In this document: positions 42,272 to 50,223 of the stretch, one piece after another
How the letters are laid out: each line of letters begins with the position of its first letter
Position numbering within the stretch: the first letter of the stretch is position 1
Assembly: GCA_937944855.1 (NCBI GenBank)
Contig: CALFAY010000015.1
Coordinates: forward strand, 1 to 64,000
Direction: 5' to 3'
Origin: an uncultured Planctomycetota bacterium
GTDB taxonomy: Bacteria > Planctomycetota > Planctomycetia > Gemmatales > HRBIN36
DNA length: 64,000 bases
Notes under the pieces: generated by a model
Seen by the model: only the letters and a program-made list of their open reading frames with translations
What the model was told of the DNA's origin: nothing
Databases searched by the model: none
Translations under genes and position numbers: made by a program

Positions 42272-43894
42272 GTGACTTGGCTGGGCCGACGGTTGCCAGG
42301 CATTTGCGCTGCCCTGACGCTGCTGGCGTCCGGGCTGGTCCCGCCTGTATTCGCTCAAGCCCCGGAAAGTCTGGCCGAACGGGCCGAGTTGCTCCGCAAG
42401 GAGTCCCGCTGGCGGGAAGCCGCTGAACTCTACGCCGAACTGGCCCGCCGCGAACCCAGCGTGCCCGACTGGCCACGCAAGCTCCGTCAGTGCCGCATCC
42501 ACGACCAGATCAGCACCCGCTGCCACGATCCCGCGTTCCAGCGGGGCTTGCTTCAGGTTTCTTTTGAAACCGCAATCAACATCTACGCCGAGGTCGTCGG
42601 CAAGATTCAGACGCACTACGTCGAGGAAGTCGAAGTCGGTCGACTCGTTGCTCAGGGAGTTGAGCGGCTCGAACTCGCTCTGCACAACCCCGACTTTCTG
42701 CGGACAGCCTTCGCCGTCCCGCCGACTGGCGAGACGCTCAACCGAGGACGGAGTCTGCTGCCGTCACGGATTTCCGAAACCGTTTCCCGTCGCGACGCCC
42801 AGCTCAAAGTCCAGGCCCTGGCCATCACCCTGCAACAGGAAACCGGCGTCAATCCGACTGCCGTCGTCCTCGAATTCGCTTTCGCCGCTGCCGATGCCCT
42901 GGACGACTACTCCGCGTTCCTCTCCCCCGAACGGCTGACTCTAGAAAAAATGCTGGCCGAGCCGGACGTGGCCGGGATCGGAATTGAACTCCAGTACGGC
43001 GGAGGTGTCATGCACGTCGCCGGGCTGGTGCCGAACGGCCCCGCCGCCCGGGCCGGCATCCAACTCCACGACCGCGTCTTCCGCATCGACGACGTGGACG
43101 TCCGCCGCCTCAGCGTGGAAGAGGCGACCCTGCGGCTGCTGGGCCGGGAAAACACCCGTGTTACCCTGGATGTGATGGGGGTGCTGGACTGGATTCCTCG
43201 CCCAGTCGTGGTCGTGCGGGAACGCTTCAGCCTTCCGAGCCTCACCACGGCCCGTTTGGTTGATGGCGAAAACGGCATCGGCTACATCCACCTCGGTTTC
43301 TTCCAGACGACCACCGCCGACGAACTCGACACCGCCCTTGACCGTCTGATGCTCGAAGGGATGCGCGTCCTGATTCTCGATCTGCGGGGCAATCCCGGCG
43401 GCTCGTTCGAGGCGGCCTTGCAAGTCGCCGACCGCTTCATCGTCAGCGGCGTGCTCGCCGCCACCCGCGGGCGATCTCCCGGAACTACGCAGACCTATCG
43501 CACTCAAGACGACCGGGCCCTCGTCGTGCCCCTCGTCGTGCTCATCGACGCCGACACCGCCAGCGCCGCCGAGATCGTCGCCGCCGCCCTCCGCGATCAT
43601 CAGCGGGCAAAGCTCGTCGGGCAGCCAACCTCCGGCAAAGGCACGATTCAATACGTCTATCCTTTGCGCACGGCATCGTGCGGATTGCGCCTGACCGCAG
43701 CCCGTTATTTGTCGCCCTTGTTGATCGCCCTGGACGGTCAGCCGATCCAGCCAGACGTTCCCGTGGACGGCTCAACTCCCCTGAGCATGAACGACGATAT
43801 GCTTGGCATGGTCAGCGTTATGCAAGTGCAACAGCGGCAATTCGAAACCGCCCTGGAAATCGCCCGTCAACTGGCGGGCAAGCCGGGTATGTAG
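42272..43894 (+). CDS. S41 carboxyl-terminal processing peptidase with PDZ domain
   Basis: This is a 540-residue exported serine protease. A signal peptide occupies about residues 1-29 (VPPVFAQA). Residues 30-90 form a helical TPR-like region. The PDZ domain (about 230-300; VAGIGIELQYGGGVMHVAGLVPNGPAARAGI quoted in part) is followed by the S41 core: LILDLRGNPGGSFEAA, LIDADTASAAE with the nucleophile Ser431, and TSGKGTIQ with the general-base Lys456. It is expected to trim or degrade envelope proteins at their C-termini. GTG 42272 has AAGGAGG at good distance, and a promoter lies just upstream. The downstream region carries the CA-repeat promoter. Confidence 0.92.
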   Translation: MTWLGRRLPGICAALTLLASGLVPPVFAQAPESLAERAELLRKESRWREAAELYAELARREPSVPDWPRKLRQCRIHDQISTRCHDPAFQRGLLQVSFETAINIYAEVVGKIQTHYVEEVEVGRLVAQGVERLELALHNPDFLRTAFAVPPTGETLNRGRSLLPSRISETVSRRDAQLKVQALAITLQQETGVNPTAVVLEFAFAAADALDDYSAFLSPERLTLEKMLAEPDVAGIGIELQYGGGVMHVAGLVPNGPAARAGIQLHDRVFRIDDVDVRRLSVEEATLRLLGRENTRVTLDVMGVLDWIPRPVVVVRERFSLPSLTTARLVDGENGIGYIHLGFFQTTTADELDTALDRLMLEGMRVLILDLRGNPGGSFEAALQVADRFIVSGVLAATRGRSPGTTQTYRTQDDRALVVPLVVLIDADTASAAEIVAAALRDHQRAKLVGQPTSGKGTIQYVYPLRTASCGLRLTAARYLSPLLIALDGQPIQPDVPVDGSTPLSMNDDMLGMVSVMQVQQRQFETALEIARQLAGKPGM

Positions 43895-43970
43895 GCATCG
43901 CGCCTGCTCCGCTCGTGCGCTGCGTTCCAGTCAAATTGCCAATTTTTCAGGATTTTTCGATTTTTTCCTC

Positions 43971-44001
43971 TTGACACACACACACACACACACATTAGAC
44001 T
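43971..44001 (+). promoter_or_regulatory. Promoter with CA-repeat spacer (candidate phase-variable)
   Basis: TTGACA (43971-43976, perfect -35) runs into CA repeats; the best -10 is TAGACT (43996-44001, 4 of 6), giving a 19-base spacer, or TTAGAC (43995-44000) with 18. Loss of one CA unit would bring the spacer to the ideal 17. Directly upstream is a T-rich stretch (43941-43967) like an UP region. Caveat: the Shine-Dalgarno TAGGAG of the leader ORF overlaps this -10, so one of the two elements may not be used. Confidence 0.5.
43974..43994 (+). repeat. CA dinucleotide microsatellite (21 nt)
   Basis: A perfect ACACA... tract of 10.5 dinucleotide units lies between a consensus -35 box and a start codon. 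Dinucleotide runs of this length are rare in bacterial non-coding DNA and are prone to slippage. It starts within the -35 hexamer itself. Confidence 0.95.
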
Positions 44002-44011
44002 AGGAGACGTG

Positions 44012-44065
44012 ATGCGAGATCCCGTCGCGGAGCAGGTCGAAGAGGTGGGGCAAGTCTTGGTGTGA
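44012..44065 (+). CDS. 17-residue leader ORF, translationally coupled
   Basis: ATG 44012 is preceded by TAGGAG five bases upstream and reads MRDPVAEQVEEVGQVLV before TGA. The stop TGA (44063-44065) overlaps the GTG start of the next ORF (44062) as GTGA, a coupling arrangement. The peptide has no run of one amino acid and no hairpin is obvious, so it does not look like a classical attenuator. It could be a small protein or a device to load ribosomes. It is too short for confident gene calling. Confidence 0.42.
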   Translation: MRDPVAEQVEEVGQVLV

Positions 44066-44523
44066 AGAGGGAAGGTCGAGGGCGAGAGCCAGTCGTACGC
44101 CGCCCCGGCCGCAGGACATATCCGCTGGTGCATCGCAGGAGGTGGACCACGAAGCGAGTGCTGGCTGTCTGCACGGTGGTGGGCGTGGTCCCGCTGCTGA
44201 TGGGTGCGACCTGCACGCTGACGCAGGTCACCCCAAACCCCGGTGGTATGCCGATGACGGCGGACCTCAGTGGCACCTACACGGTTGCCGCGGGTGAGAT
44301 GGAACTATACGTCCAAGGCATAGCCACGGACTCGCTCGGACAAGTAATATTTGGCGTAGAGGCTCAACCAAATCGCATGGCACAAACGTGGTTCACCAGG
44401 ATGCATCTTCGTCCGGATACATACACGTTTCGAGCTCTCCTGTGCTATCACAACATGAACGATCCCCCTGGTGTTAGACGTTATGCGTTTTCACGTGATA
44501 TTCCGGGAGTTCAAGTCAGGTGA
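44062..44523 (+). CDS. Hypothetical exported or membrane-anchored protein
   Basis: This is a 153-residue protein. GTG 44062 is supported by overlap with the leader stop. The first 30 residues are Arg-rich (REGRGREPVVRRPGRRTY), then a hydrophobic segment (VLAVCTVVGVVPLLMGATC, about 33-51) that could be a signal anchor or signal peptide with Cys at its end. The rest is beta-like (SGTYTVAAGEMELYVQGI; DTYTFRALLCYHNM) and may resemble an immunoglobulin-like or DUF-type domain. Base composition is less GC-rich than neighbours. It lies between the CA-repeat promoter and a DUF1559 pseudopilin gene, presumably in one transcript. No homologue was recognised. Confidence 0.5.
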   Translation: MKREGRGREPVVRRPGRRTYPLVHRRRWTTKRVLAVCTVVGVVPLLMGATCTLTQVTPNPGGMPMTADLSGTYTVAAGEMELYVQGIATDSLGQVIFGVEAQPNRMAQTWFTRMHLRPDTYTFRALLCYHNMNDPPGVRRYAFSRDIPGVQVR

Positions 44524-44544
44524 GACAAGCCTTTACTTACAGGG

Positions 44545-45489
44545 ATGGGAAAGCCGACAATGCAACGTCACCTGTGCTTATACTTATGCAGACGGGCATT
44601 CAGCCTGTTGGAGTCCCTTGTGGTGGTCGGCATCATTGCGACCCTGATTGCGCTGTTGCTGCCTGCCGTGCAGATGGTTCGGGCAGCCTCATTACGCGTC
44701 CAGTGCGGCAATCAGATGAAGCAGTTGGGGCTTGCTCTGCACAGTTACGCCGCCGACAAAGGTGGAAAGTTCCCGCCGTTGGACGGAGCGCTGCCCGCAG
44801 GCGAAGGTGCTCTGTTCTTCTCCCTCCTTCCTTACTTGGAACATGGGTCATATTACGAGGATATTAAGTCTGGTACTCGGCCTGTCGATTCAAACTACAC
44901 CATGCACCAGTACCTCTGTCCAGGAGACCCTTCAACGTCTGTTTATTCCATGCCTCATGGCAACGCCAGTTATGCAGCCAACGCAAGAGTATTTGTAACC
45001 GGCTCGTATCGGAGGGATGAACACAACCAATTGATTGTTACCCCGAGAAGGCTGCATCAAAGCGAGATTCGCGATGGGCTGGCCAACACCATCGGCTTTG
45101 GTGAACACTACTCTCACACTCACACAACCCAGTTTGATTGGTTTTGGACAGGGGAGGTAATGAGCGATAGTTACGGCACGACAAGGCGCGCTTCGTTTGC
45201 AGACTATAGTCCAGCCAGCCGCCCGTATGATCCGCTCCGGGACGACGTCTATCCGGTGACCGGTGGCAATCCGCCGGTCAGTCGCGGCTCGATTCCGGAG
45301 TTGACCTTCCAGGTCCGGCCCCGGCTCGAAGAGGCCGATCCGCGAATCCCACAGACCGGTCATCCCGGCGGCATGCCGGTGTTGATGATGGATGGCCGGG
45401 TCATCACGCTGCGTAAGGGCACGGCCCCCGAGGTCTTTTGGGGCCTAGTGACGCCCCGCAGCGGCGAAGTCGTCGAACTGCCGGACTAG
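44545..45489 (+). CDS. DUF1559 pseudopilin-like protein
   Basis: This is a 314-residue protein of the planctomycete DUF1559 family. The N-terminus has the type IV pilin/pseudopilin motif [19 protein letters not shown] (residues about 16-34): F+1 and E+5 are present, but A replaces the usual G before the cleavage site. The hydrophobic helix [15 protein letters not shown] follows, then conserved [17 protein letters not shown] and the closing block [17 protein letters not shown]. Such proteins are processed like pilins and localise to the surface or periplasm. ATG 44545 or 44560 may be the start. Gap from the preceding gene is 21 bases. It is probably expressed from the CA-repeat promoter. Confidence 0.9.
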   Translation: MGKPTMQRHLCLYLCRRAFSLLESLVVVGIIATLIALLLPAVQMVRAASLRVQCGNQMKQLGLALHSYAADKGGKFPPLDGALPAGEGALFFSLLPYLEHGSYYEDIKSGTRPVDSNYTMHQYLCPGDPSTSVYSMPHGNASYAANARVFVTGSYRRDEHNQLIVTPRRLHQSEIRDGLANTIGFGEHYSHTHTTQFDWFWTGEVMSDSYGTTRRASFADYSPASRPYDPLRDDVYPVTGGNPPVSRGSIPELTFQVRPRLEEADPRIPQTGHPGGMPVLMMDGRVITLRKGTAPEVFWGLVTPRSGEVVELPD

Positions 45490-45878
45490 CGTTTCGCGAA
45501 GCCGTCTCAGTTGCCCGACTCCTGCGGTACGAAGGCGAAGGTGCCCTTCAAACGTGCCGGGGCAGTCGGGCTGCGGCGCGCCTGACCTCGGCCTAACCAC
45601 CTTTCTGGCGTATAATCGCAGTCCGTGTCCCATGACCCGGCTTTATACATTGACTTGGTTTGGAACGCGCCGAGATGTTGCGCCAGGAGCGACGCAGTTG
45701 ACTTGCCAAAGTGGCAACAGGTCCGGTTCCTGTCATTACGACAGAACACGGAATCCCTGTTTCTGCGCGACGGAAAATGTTGCGCGAAATGCTGTCAGCG
45801 TTTGTTGCGCAAAGCGGGTTTTCCGCGTGGAAAGCAGCCCGGAGTGTGGTTGAGGCCCGGTTTGCAAAATGTTGCGCT
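45490..45878. other. Intergenic region, no gene; repeats and hairpins
   Basis: About 390 bases between the DUF1559 gene and the convergent FGE gene. It holds four copies of a (A)TGTTGCGC motif (listed separately), a perfect TATAAT (45611-45616) without a -35, a perfect inverted repeat TTGCCA-AAG-TGGCAA (45703-45717) and a bulged hairpin (45724-45748). Open frames here have no ribosome site that inspires confidence. Confidence 0.5.
45675..45877 (+). repeat. Cluster of ATGTTGCGC motifs (4 copies)
   Basis: Copies at 45675-45683, 45777-45785, 45803-45810 (TGTTGCGC only) and 45869-45877. Two of the copies carry three to four A residues before the T (AAAATGTTGCGC). The same motif recurs at 61684-61926 in opposite orientation. 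See findings. Confidence 0.65.
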
Positions 45879-46970
45879 TCAGGGATCCTTGACGCAGCGG
45901 AAGCCGACGTGGCTAGACCCGGTGTCGATGGCTCCTTTGCCGCGGGTGCCGGGTTTGTAGCGTACGCAGTACAATTCGCTGCACAGGAAGGAACCGCCCC
46001 GCTGGACCTTCTTGGGCACCCCGGGTTCAAGCGGATCGAAGCTGCTGTGCGGCCCTTGCGGATTGTTGCGCGGACTGACGGCGTAGTAATCGGGCCGATA
46101 CCAATCGGCACACCATTCCCAGACGTTGCCGGCCATGTCGTACAACCCATAGCCGTTGGGCGGAAAGCTGGCGACCGGAGCGGTACCGCGGAAGCCGTCC
46201 TCGGCGGTGTTCTCTCGGGGGAAGCGGCCCTGCCAGATGTTGGCCATCCAGCGGCCGTTGACGAGCAGTTCGTCGCCCCAGCAATAAATCTTTTCCGCCA
46301 AGCCTCCGCGAGAGGCAAACTCCCACTCGGCCTCCGTCGGCAGGCGTTTTCCGGCCCAGGCGGCATAGGCGACGGCGTCGTGCCAGCAGACGTGGACAAC
46401 GGGATGATCCATGCGGTCGGCGATGCTGCTGTCCGGTCCCTCCGGATGCCGCCAATTCGCTCCTGGTACGAACCGCCACCAGACGTAGGGATTGTCCAAT
46501 CCAACGTCCTCCTTGGGCGGCGTAAAGACCAGCGAACCAGGCACGAGCTTCTCCGGCGGCACTTGGGGAAAGTCTTTGGGGTCGGGAGGCCGTTCGGCCA
46601 CGGTGACGTAGCCGGTCGCTCGAACGAACTCGGCGAAGTGGGCATTGGTCACTTCGGTCTTGTCCATCCAGAAGCCGTTGACGACGACGCGATGTCTCGG
46701 CTGAGCGTCGGGGTATTCGGCCTCGACCGAACCCATGACGAACTCGCCGCCGGGAACCCAGACCATGCCTGGCGGCGACGGAGGCGTGCTGGACATCTGG
46801 CGGGCAGTCAGGAGGGCCAGACCGGCCAGTGCGACGGCTGCGAGAACAATGGCGATCCGCCTCCAGGGGCTGCGCGCCGTCGGAACGGGAGTCGGCGAGG
46901 GGACGGGCGTTTGGGCCGACTTCGTAGGAGCTGGTTCCGGCTTTTTGCGGGAAGGTTTTCGAGCAGCCAT
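45879..46970 (-). CDS. Formylglycine-generating enzyme (SUMF1/FGE family)
   Basis: This is a 363-residue protein with a Pro/Lys-rich N-terminal tail and one transmembrane anchor (about 38-56), then the FGE-sulfatase domain (about 68-362): PGGEFVMGS, MDKTEVTNAHFAEFV, KRLPTEAEWEFASRGG, DMAGNVWEWCADWY and RGGSFLC..ELYCVRY. The two active-site cysteines C330 and C335 are spaced as in active FGE (C-x4-C), so it should be able to oxidise a sulfatase Cys to formylglycine with copper and O2. No sulfatase gene is in the window. ATG 46970 is used. It converges with the DUF1559 gene. Confidence 0.93.
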   Translation of the reverse strand: MAARKPSRKKPEPAPTKSAQTPVPSPTPVPTARSPWRRIAIVLAAVALAGLALLTARQMSSTPPSPPGMVWVPGGEFVMGSVEAEYPDAQPRHRVVVNGFWMDKTEVTNAHFAEFVRATGYVTVAERPPDPKDFPQVPPEKLVPGSLVFTPPKEDVGLDNPYVWWRFVPGANWRHPEGPDSSIADRMDHPVVHVCWHDAVAYAAWAGKRLPTEAEWEFASRGGLAEKIYCWGDELLVNGRWMANIWQGRFPRENTAEDGFRGTAPVASFPPNGYGLYDMAGNVWEWCADWYRPDYYAVSPRNNPQGPHSSFDPLEPGVPKKVQRGGSFLCSELYCVRYKPGTRGKGAIDTGSSHVGFRCVKDP

Positions 46971-47010
46971 GAGGGTCCGTCGGTTTGTGTCGGTCTGCGA
47001 CGAAACGGTG

Positions 47011-47931
47011 TCACCCTTTCGGGATTGCGGCCAGTCCATTCAACTCGGCAATGTAGCGTTGCACGGTGGCGAAGCGGCGTTGGCGGGGATCGTATTCCCG
47101 CCGCTCCACCCGCCACAACGCGCCGTCAAAGGCGTATTCGTTGTAGGTCCAGCACTTCTTCTGCGTGCCGCTGCCACTGCAAATGGAGGGAATCAACCGT
47201 CGCGGCGTGGCAGGCAGATAGTAGGGCCGATGCCGATGGCCATGCAGCCACAAGGCGATGCCCGCCTCGTGAGCGGCGCGCAAGACTGCCTTGAGATCGC
47301 GGAGCTTGTGCCAGGGTTTCTCCGGTTTGCCGTTGGCTAGACCGATGGGAAAATGCGTGACAAGCACCTTGGGGGCGGCGGCGATGTGGGGGCGGGACAA
47401 AAGGCGGCGGAAGCGTTCCAGTTGTTCCTCGCCGACCTCGCCGGTGGCGTCCCAGAACCAGTCGTTGCCGGTGCAGGAGTTCAGCCCGATCAGGTACAGC
47501 GGCCCGATGCGGCGGGCGAACGGATAGGTGGCACCATCGACCCGTTCGCCTTCCAGACCCCGGGCGAAATACTGTTCGAAAAGGCCCTGCTGGGCGGTGC
47601 TGCGGGTGTAGTAATCATGATTGCCGGGGACGGCAAGCGTGGGCAGAGCATCGGCGGCATTGATCCGCAGCAGTTCGGCGGTGAGGGCAAATTCTTCGCA
47701 GAAGCCCAAGGAAGTTGCGTCGCCGCTGAAGATCACTCCATCGGGTCGGCGGGAGTAAACGTCCTCCATGAGGATGCGAAGGATTTCGGCGGCGTCCTGG
47801 AACTTTCGGCCGCGGCGCATCAGCGTCATGTTGAGCCAGCCGGTGACGCGGCGCGACAGTAGATCTTCCGGGACCCAGCGGGCCTCCGGACAGAAAAGAT
47901 GGACGTCGCTGACGTGAGCCAGTCGTACCAT
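47011..47931 (-). CDS. Calcineurin-like metallophosphoesterase
   Basis: This is a 306-residue cytoplasmic-looking enzyme of the metallophosphoesterase superfamily. The blocks are HVSDVHLF (D/H), FSGDATS (GD), VPGNHDYY (GNHD), LVTHFPIG (H) and WLHGHRHRPYY (GHxH), which position the two-metal site. It may act on phosphodiesters, nucleotides or lipid phosphates (some relatives, LpxH, hydrolyse UDP-diacylglucosamine, but this sequence is longer and lacks clear LpxH-specific markers). ATG 47931 is chosen; the open frame extends further. It lies 40 bases upstream of the FGE gene on the same strand. Confidence 0.9.
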   Translation of the reverse strand: MVRLAHVSDVHLFCPEARWVPEDLLSRRVTGWLNMTLMRRGRKFQDAAEILRILMEDVYSRRPDGVIFSGDATSLGFCEEFALTAELLRINAADALPTLAVPGNHDYYTRSTAQQGLFEQYFARGLEGERVDGATYPFARRIGPLYLIGLNSCTGNDWFWDATGEVGEEQLERFRRLLSRPHIAAAPKVLVTHFPIGLANGKPEKPWHKLRDLKAVLRAAHEAGIALWLHGHRHRPYYLPATPRRLIPSICSGSGTQKKCWTYNEYAFDGALWRVERREYDPRQRRFATVQRYIAELNGLAAIPKG

Positions 47932-47988
47932 GAATGCCGACGTTGCCGCCCTCCCCCCGCTCCACTCCGCTCCCGGCTGAGCTTGGCC

Positions 47989-48017
47989 CTGACCAGCCCG
48001 GACCGCGTACATACAAT
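47989..48017 (+). promoter_or_regulatory. Promoter for the ferredoxin gene
   Basis: CTGACC (47989-47994; 4 of 6), a 17-base spacer and TACAAT (48012-48017; 5 of 6). The transcription start would be about 48024, some 90 bases before the ATG at 48113. Confidence 0.45.
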
Positions 48018-48112
48018 TCTAGCGATTTGCTGTGACGAACCAGATTCGTTCCTGGTCAGCCGAGGCCCGCTGAGACCCGGCCCGGCGGCCTCTGCACAAG
48101 GAATCCCCGCTC

Positions 48113-48481
48113 ATGCCGAAAGTCACCTTTGTCAAGGAGAAAAAAGAGATCGAGGTGCCCGTCGGGGCCAACTTGCGGCAAGAGGCCATCAAGGCCGGCA
48201 TCGAATTGTATCCGGGCCTCAGCAAATACTTGAACTGTCGCGGCAACGGGTTGTGCGGCACCTGTGCGGTCGTCATCAAGTCCGGCCTGGAAAACGTCTC
48301 GCCCAAAGGCTTCCGCGAGAAATTGAAACTCTTCACCATGCCCTTCGCGACCATCGGGCACGAGGACGATCTTCGGCTGGCCTGCCTGACCCAGGTGCTC
48401 GGCGATTGTTCCGTCGAGACGCAACCTGCTTTCAACTGGGCGGGAGAGAACTTCTGGCAGAAGCCGTATCCCAACAAGTAG
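48113..48481 (+). CDS. [2Fe-2S] ferredoxin
   Basis: This is a 122-residue plant/adrenodoxin-type ferredoxin. The cluster ligands are C42, C48, C51 (CRGNGLCGTC) and C91. The beta-grasp features are seen: KVTFVKEKKEIEVPVGANL and the SGLENVSP...HEDDLRLACLTQ part. It carries electrons for oxygenases, biosynthetic reductases or cluster assembly. The partner is not adjacent: the next gene is a lipoprotein on the opposite strand. It has its own promoter. The C-terminal tail (about 105-122) is aromatic and Pro-containing. Sure of class, not of role. Confidence 0.92.
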   Translation: MPKVTFVKEKKEIEVPVGANLRQEAIKAGIELYPGLSKYLNCRGNGLCGTCAVVIKSGLENVSPKGFREKLKLFTMPFATIGHEDDLRLACLTQVLGDCSVETQPAFNWAGENFWQKPYPNK

Positions 48482-48510
48482 CGGCCCTGGGGTCGGAAAG
48501 CGACGGGGAT

Positions 48511-49320
48511 TCAAGGAAGCGGACTGCCAGTCCATTCACGCCAGGCGCGGCGCGCCGGTTCTCCCACCCGCAAGGTCGCCAGGCAGGCGTCCCGTTGTCT
48601 CCCGAACAGCTTGCGATCGACAACGGGAAGACGCCGCAGCTCGCTGGCAGAGGCTCCCCGTTCCGCCCAGAACCGTTCGGTCGCTTCCCGGTCCAGCACC
48701 TTGAAGGCCACGACCACGTGCCAGTCCTCCGCCGCGTGAATGTACACTTCCCAGCGAAACCAGGAGGGCATCGGCGACGACGGCCTTCGCGGCATGGAGC
48801 CGACTGGTTCCTCTTCGCTGAGCACCACGAAGCGGCGGTACATCACCGGAAGCCGATCGTCGGGGCGGGCACCGGCGCGAGTGAACACCGTCTCCCGCAA
48901 CGCCAGCGGCTCCTGAATGCGTTGACCATTCGCCTGCCCCAAGGGCAATTCGTCCTGGAGGATGACTTCCAGCCGGTCCAGCTCGCCGCTGAACGCATAC
49001 ACGCCGACGAACATCTCCCACGGCGGCACCGGCGTGTTCGTCTCCGCCCACGGACATCGCAGCAGCCAGTCGGAGCCGGGAACTGGCAACGGGGGACAGA
49101 TGACGCTTCGAGGTGGCCGCAAAAAGACCGGAACAGCCACGCTCACTGGCCAGGCGAATGGCTCGGCCAGCAGCGCGTCCTCCTCATCGAGCCGGGCCAG
49201 ACGCTCCTGCGTCTGTCTCATCCGCTCTTCGTAGATGCCCACGCCGCAGCCGGTCGGCAGCAGCATCACCAGGATCAGCCCCGCCGCTCGCGGCAACCAG
49301 TTCCAAGCCCCTTGCACCAT
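48511..49320 (-). CDS. Hypothetical lipoprotein
   Basis: This is a 269-residue protein with a lipoprotein signal: AAGLILVMLLPTGCGVG, lipobox LPTGC with the lipid-bearing Cys at residue 25. The mature protein has no recognised domain; it contains an early charged helix (EERMRQTQERLARLDEEDALL) and a beta-rich middle with many Pro and Trp. It converges with the ferredoxin gene, 30 bases apart. ATG 49320 is used. It is probably anchored to the outer membrane, with unknown function. Confidence 0.65.
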   Translation of the reverse strand: MVQGAWNWLPRAAGLILVMLLPTGCGVGIYEERMRQTQERLARLDEEDALLAEPFAWPVSVAVPVFLRPPRSVICPPLPVPGSDWLLRCPWAETNTPVPPWEMFVGVYAFSGELDRLEVILQDELPLGQANGQRIQEPLALRETVFTRAGARPDDRLPVMYRRFVVLSEEEPVGSMPRRPSSPMPSWFRWEVYIHAAEDWHVVVAFKVLDREATERFWAERGASASELRRLPVVDRKLFGRQRDACLATLRVGEPARRAWREWTGSPLP

Positions 49321-49428
49321 TTGTTGGTGGTCCCTCTACTTCTGACAATGTACAAGGAACCAGGAGTGGGATGCAAAGCGCGCTTTGGCTCTCAAGGCGC
49401 GAATGACCCGACGGAGGCCGAGACAACC

Positions 49429-50187
49429 ATGATTGAGTATCGCTTTCCCGGCAAGGTCGTGCTGGTGACGGGTAGTTCGCGGGGCATGGGGGCGGCGATC
49501 CTGGAGGCGTTCGCCAAAGCCGGAGCCGTCTGCCTGCTCAATTACTTCAACGACCCCGAGGGCGTCAACCTCAGGGATGCCAAGGACACAGCCGCCCGGC
49601 TACGTCAGCACGGAGCGACGGTCCATATCGTCGAAGCGGACGTCCGCAATTTCGATTCCGTCGGGGCCATGATGCAAAGGGCCGTCGATCTGGCGGGAGG
49701 ACTGGACATCCTGGTCAACAACGCCGGGATCTGCCGGGACAAGACCCTGAAAAAAATGACGCTGGACGAATGGCACAGCGTTCTGGACACGAACCTTACC
49801 GGCGTCTTCTCCTGTTGCAAGCACGGAGCTGAGGTGCTGCGGGACGGAGGACGGATCATCAACATTTCCTCCATCGCTGCCTGGGCGGGAATTCACGGCC
49901 AGTCCAACTACGCCGCCGCCAAGGCCGGGGTCATCGCCTTGACCAAGGTGCTCAGCAAGGAGCTGGCGAAGCGGCGCATCACTGTCAACGCTGTCGCTCC
50001 CGGCGTGATTCAGACGCCGATGCTGGGCGTCATCAGACCCGAGGTCCTGGCCGAGTATGAGAAGCAAATCCCCGTGGGCCGGCTGGGTCGGCCCGAAGAC
50101 GTGGCCCACGCGGTGTTGTTCCTGGCTTCGGAAGAAAGCGAGTACATTACCGGACAGGTGCTGGCTGTCACCGGGGGCTGGTTCTGA
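49429..50187 (+). CDS. SDR-family oxidoreductase, FabG-like
   Basis: This is a 252-residue short-chain dehydrogenase. The NAD(P) motif is VTGSSRGMG (TGxxxGxG), followed by VNNAGI. The catalytic Ser is in NISSIAAWAG, and Tyr/Lys in SNYAAAKAG (YxxxK). The closing LGRPEDVAHAVLFLASEESEYITGQVLAVTGGW is the 3-oxoacyl-ACP reductase type C-terminus. It may be a fatty-acid or polyhydroxyalkanoate reductase; no acyl-carrier gene is close. A long open frame extends upstream to 47899, but the FabG start is ATG 49429, with GGAGG nine to ten bases before. It is 36 bases from a PII-like gene. Confidence 0.9.
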   Translation: MIEYRFPGKVVLVTGSSRGMGAAILEAFAKAGAVCLLNYFNDPEGVNLRDAKDTAARLRQHGATVHIVEADVRNFDSVGAMMQRAVDLAGGLDILVNNAGICRDKTLKKMTLDEWHSVLDTNLTGVFSCCKHGAEVLRDGGRIINISSIAAWAGIHGQSNYAAAKAGVIALTKVLSKELAKRRITVNAVAPGVIQTPMLGVIRPEVLAEYEKQIPVGRLGRPEDVAHAVLFLASEESEYITGQVLAVTGGWF

Positions 50188-50223
50188 AAGCCGCAGGGCG
50201 ATCACCCCGGAAGGGGAAAGGCG

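Noticed and set aside
45711-47294. 527-codon plus-strand frame over the FGE gene
   Set aside because: It overlaps a well-supported FGE; the first 50 codons lie in the motif region but have no ribosome site or family similarity.
47899-49428. Upstream extension of the FabG-like frame
   Set aside because: The extension crosses the ferredoxin and lipoprotein genes and is Arg/Pro-rich; the SDR start with GGAGG is at 49429.
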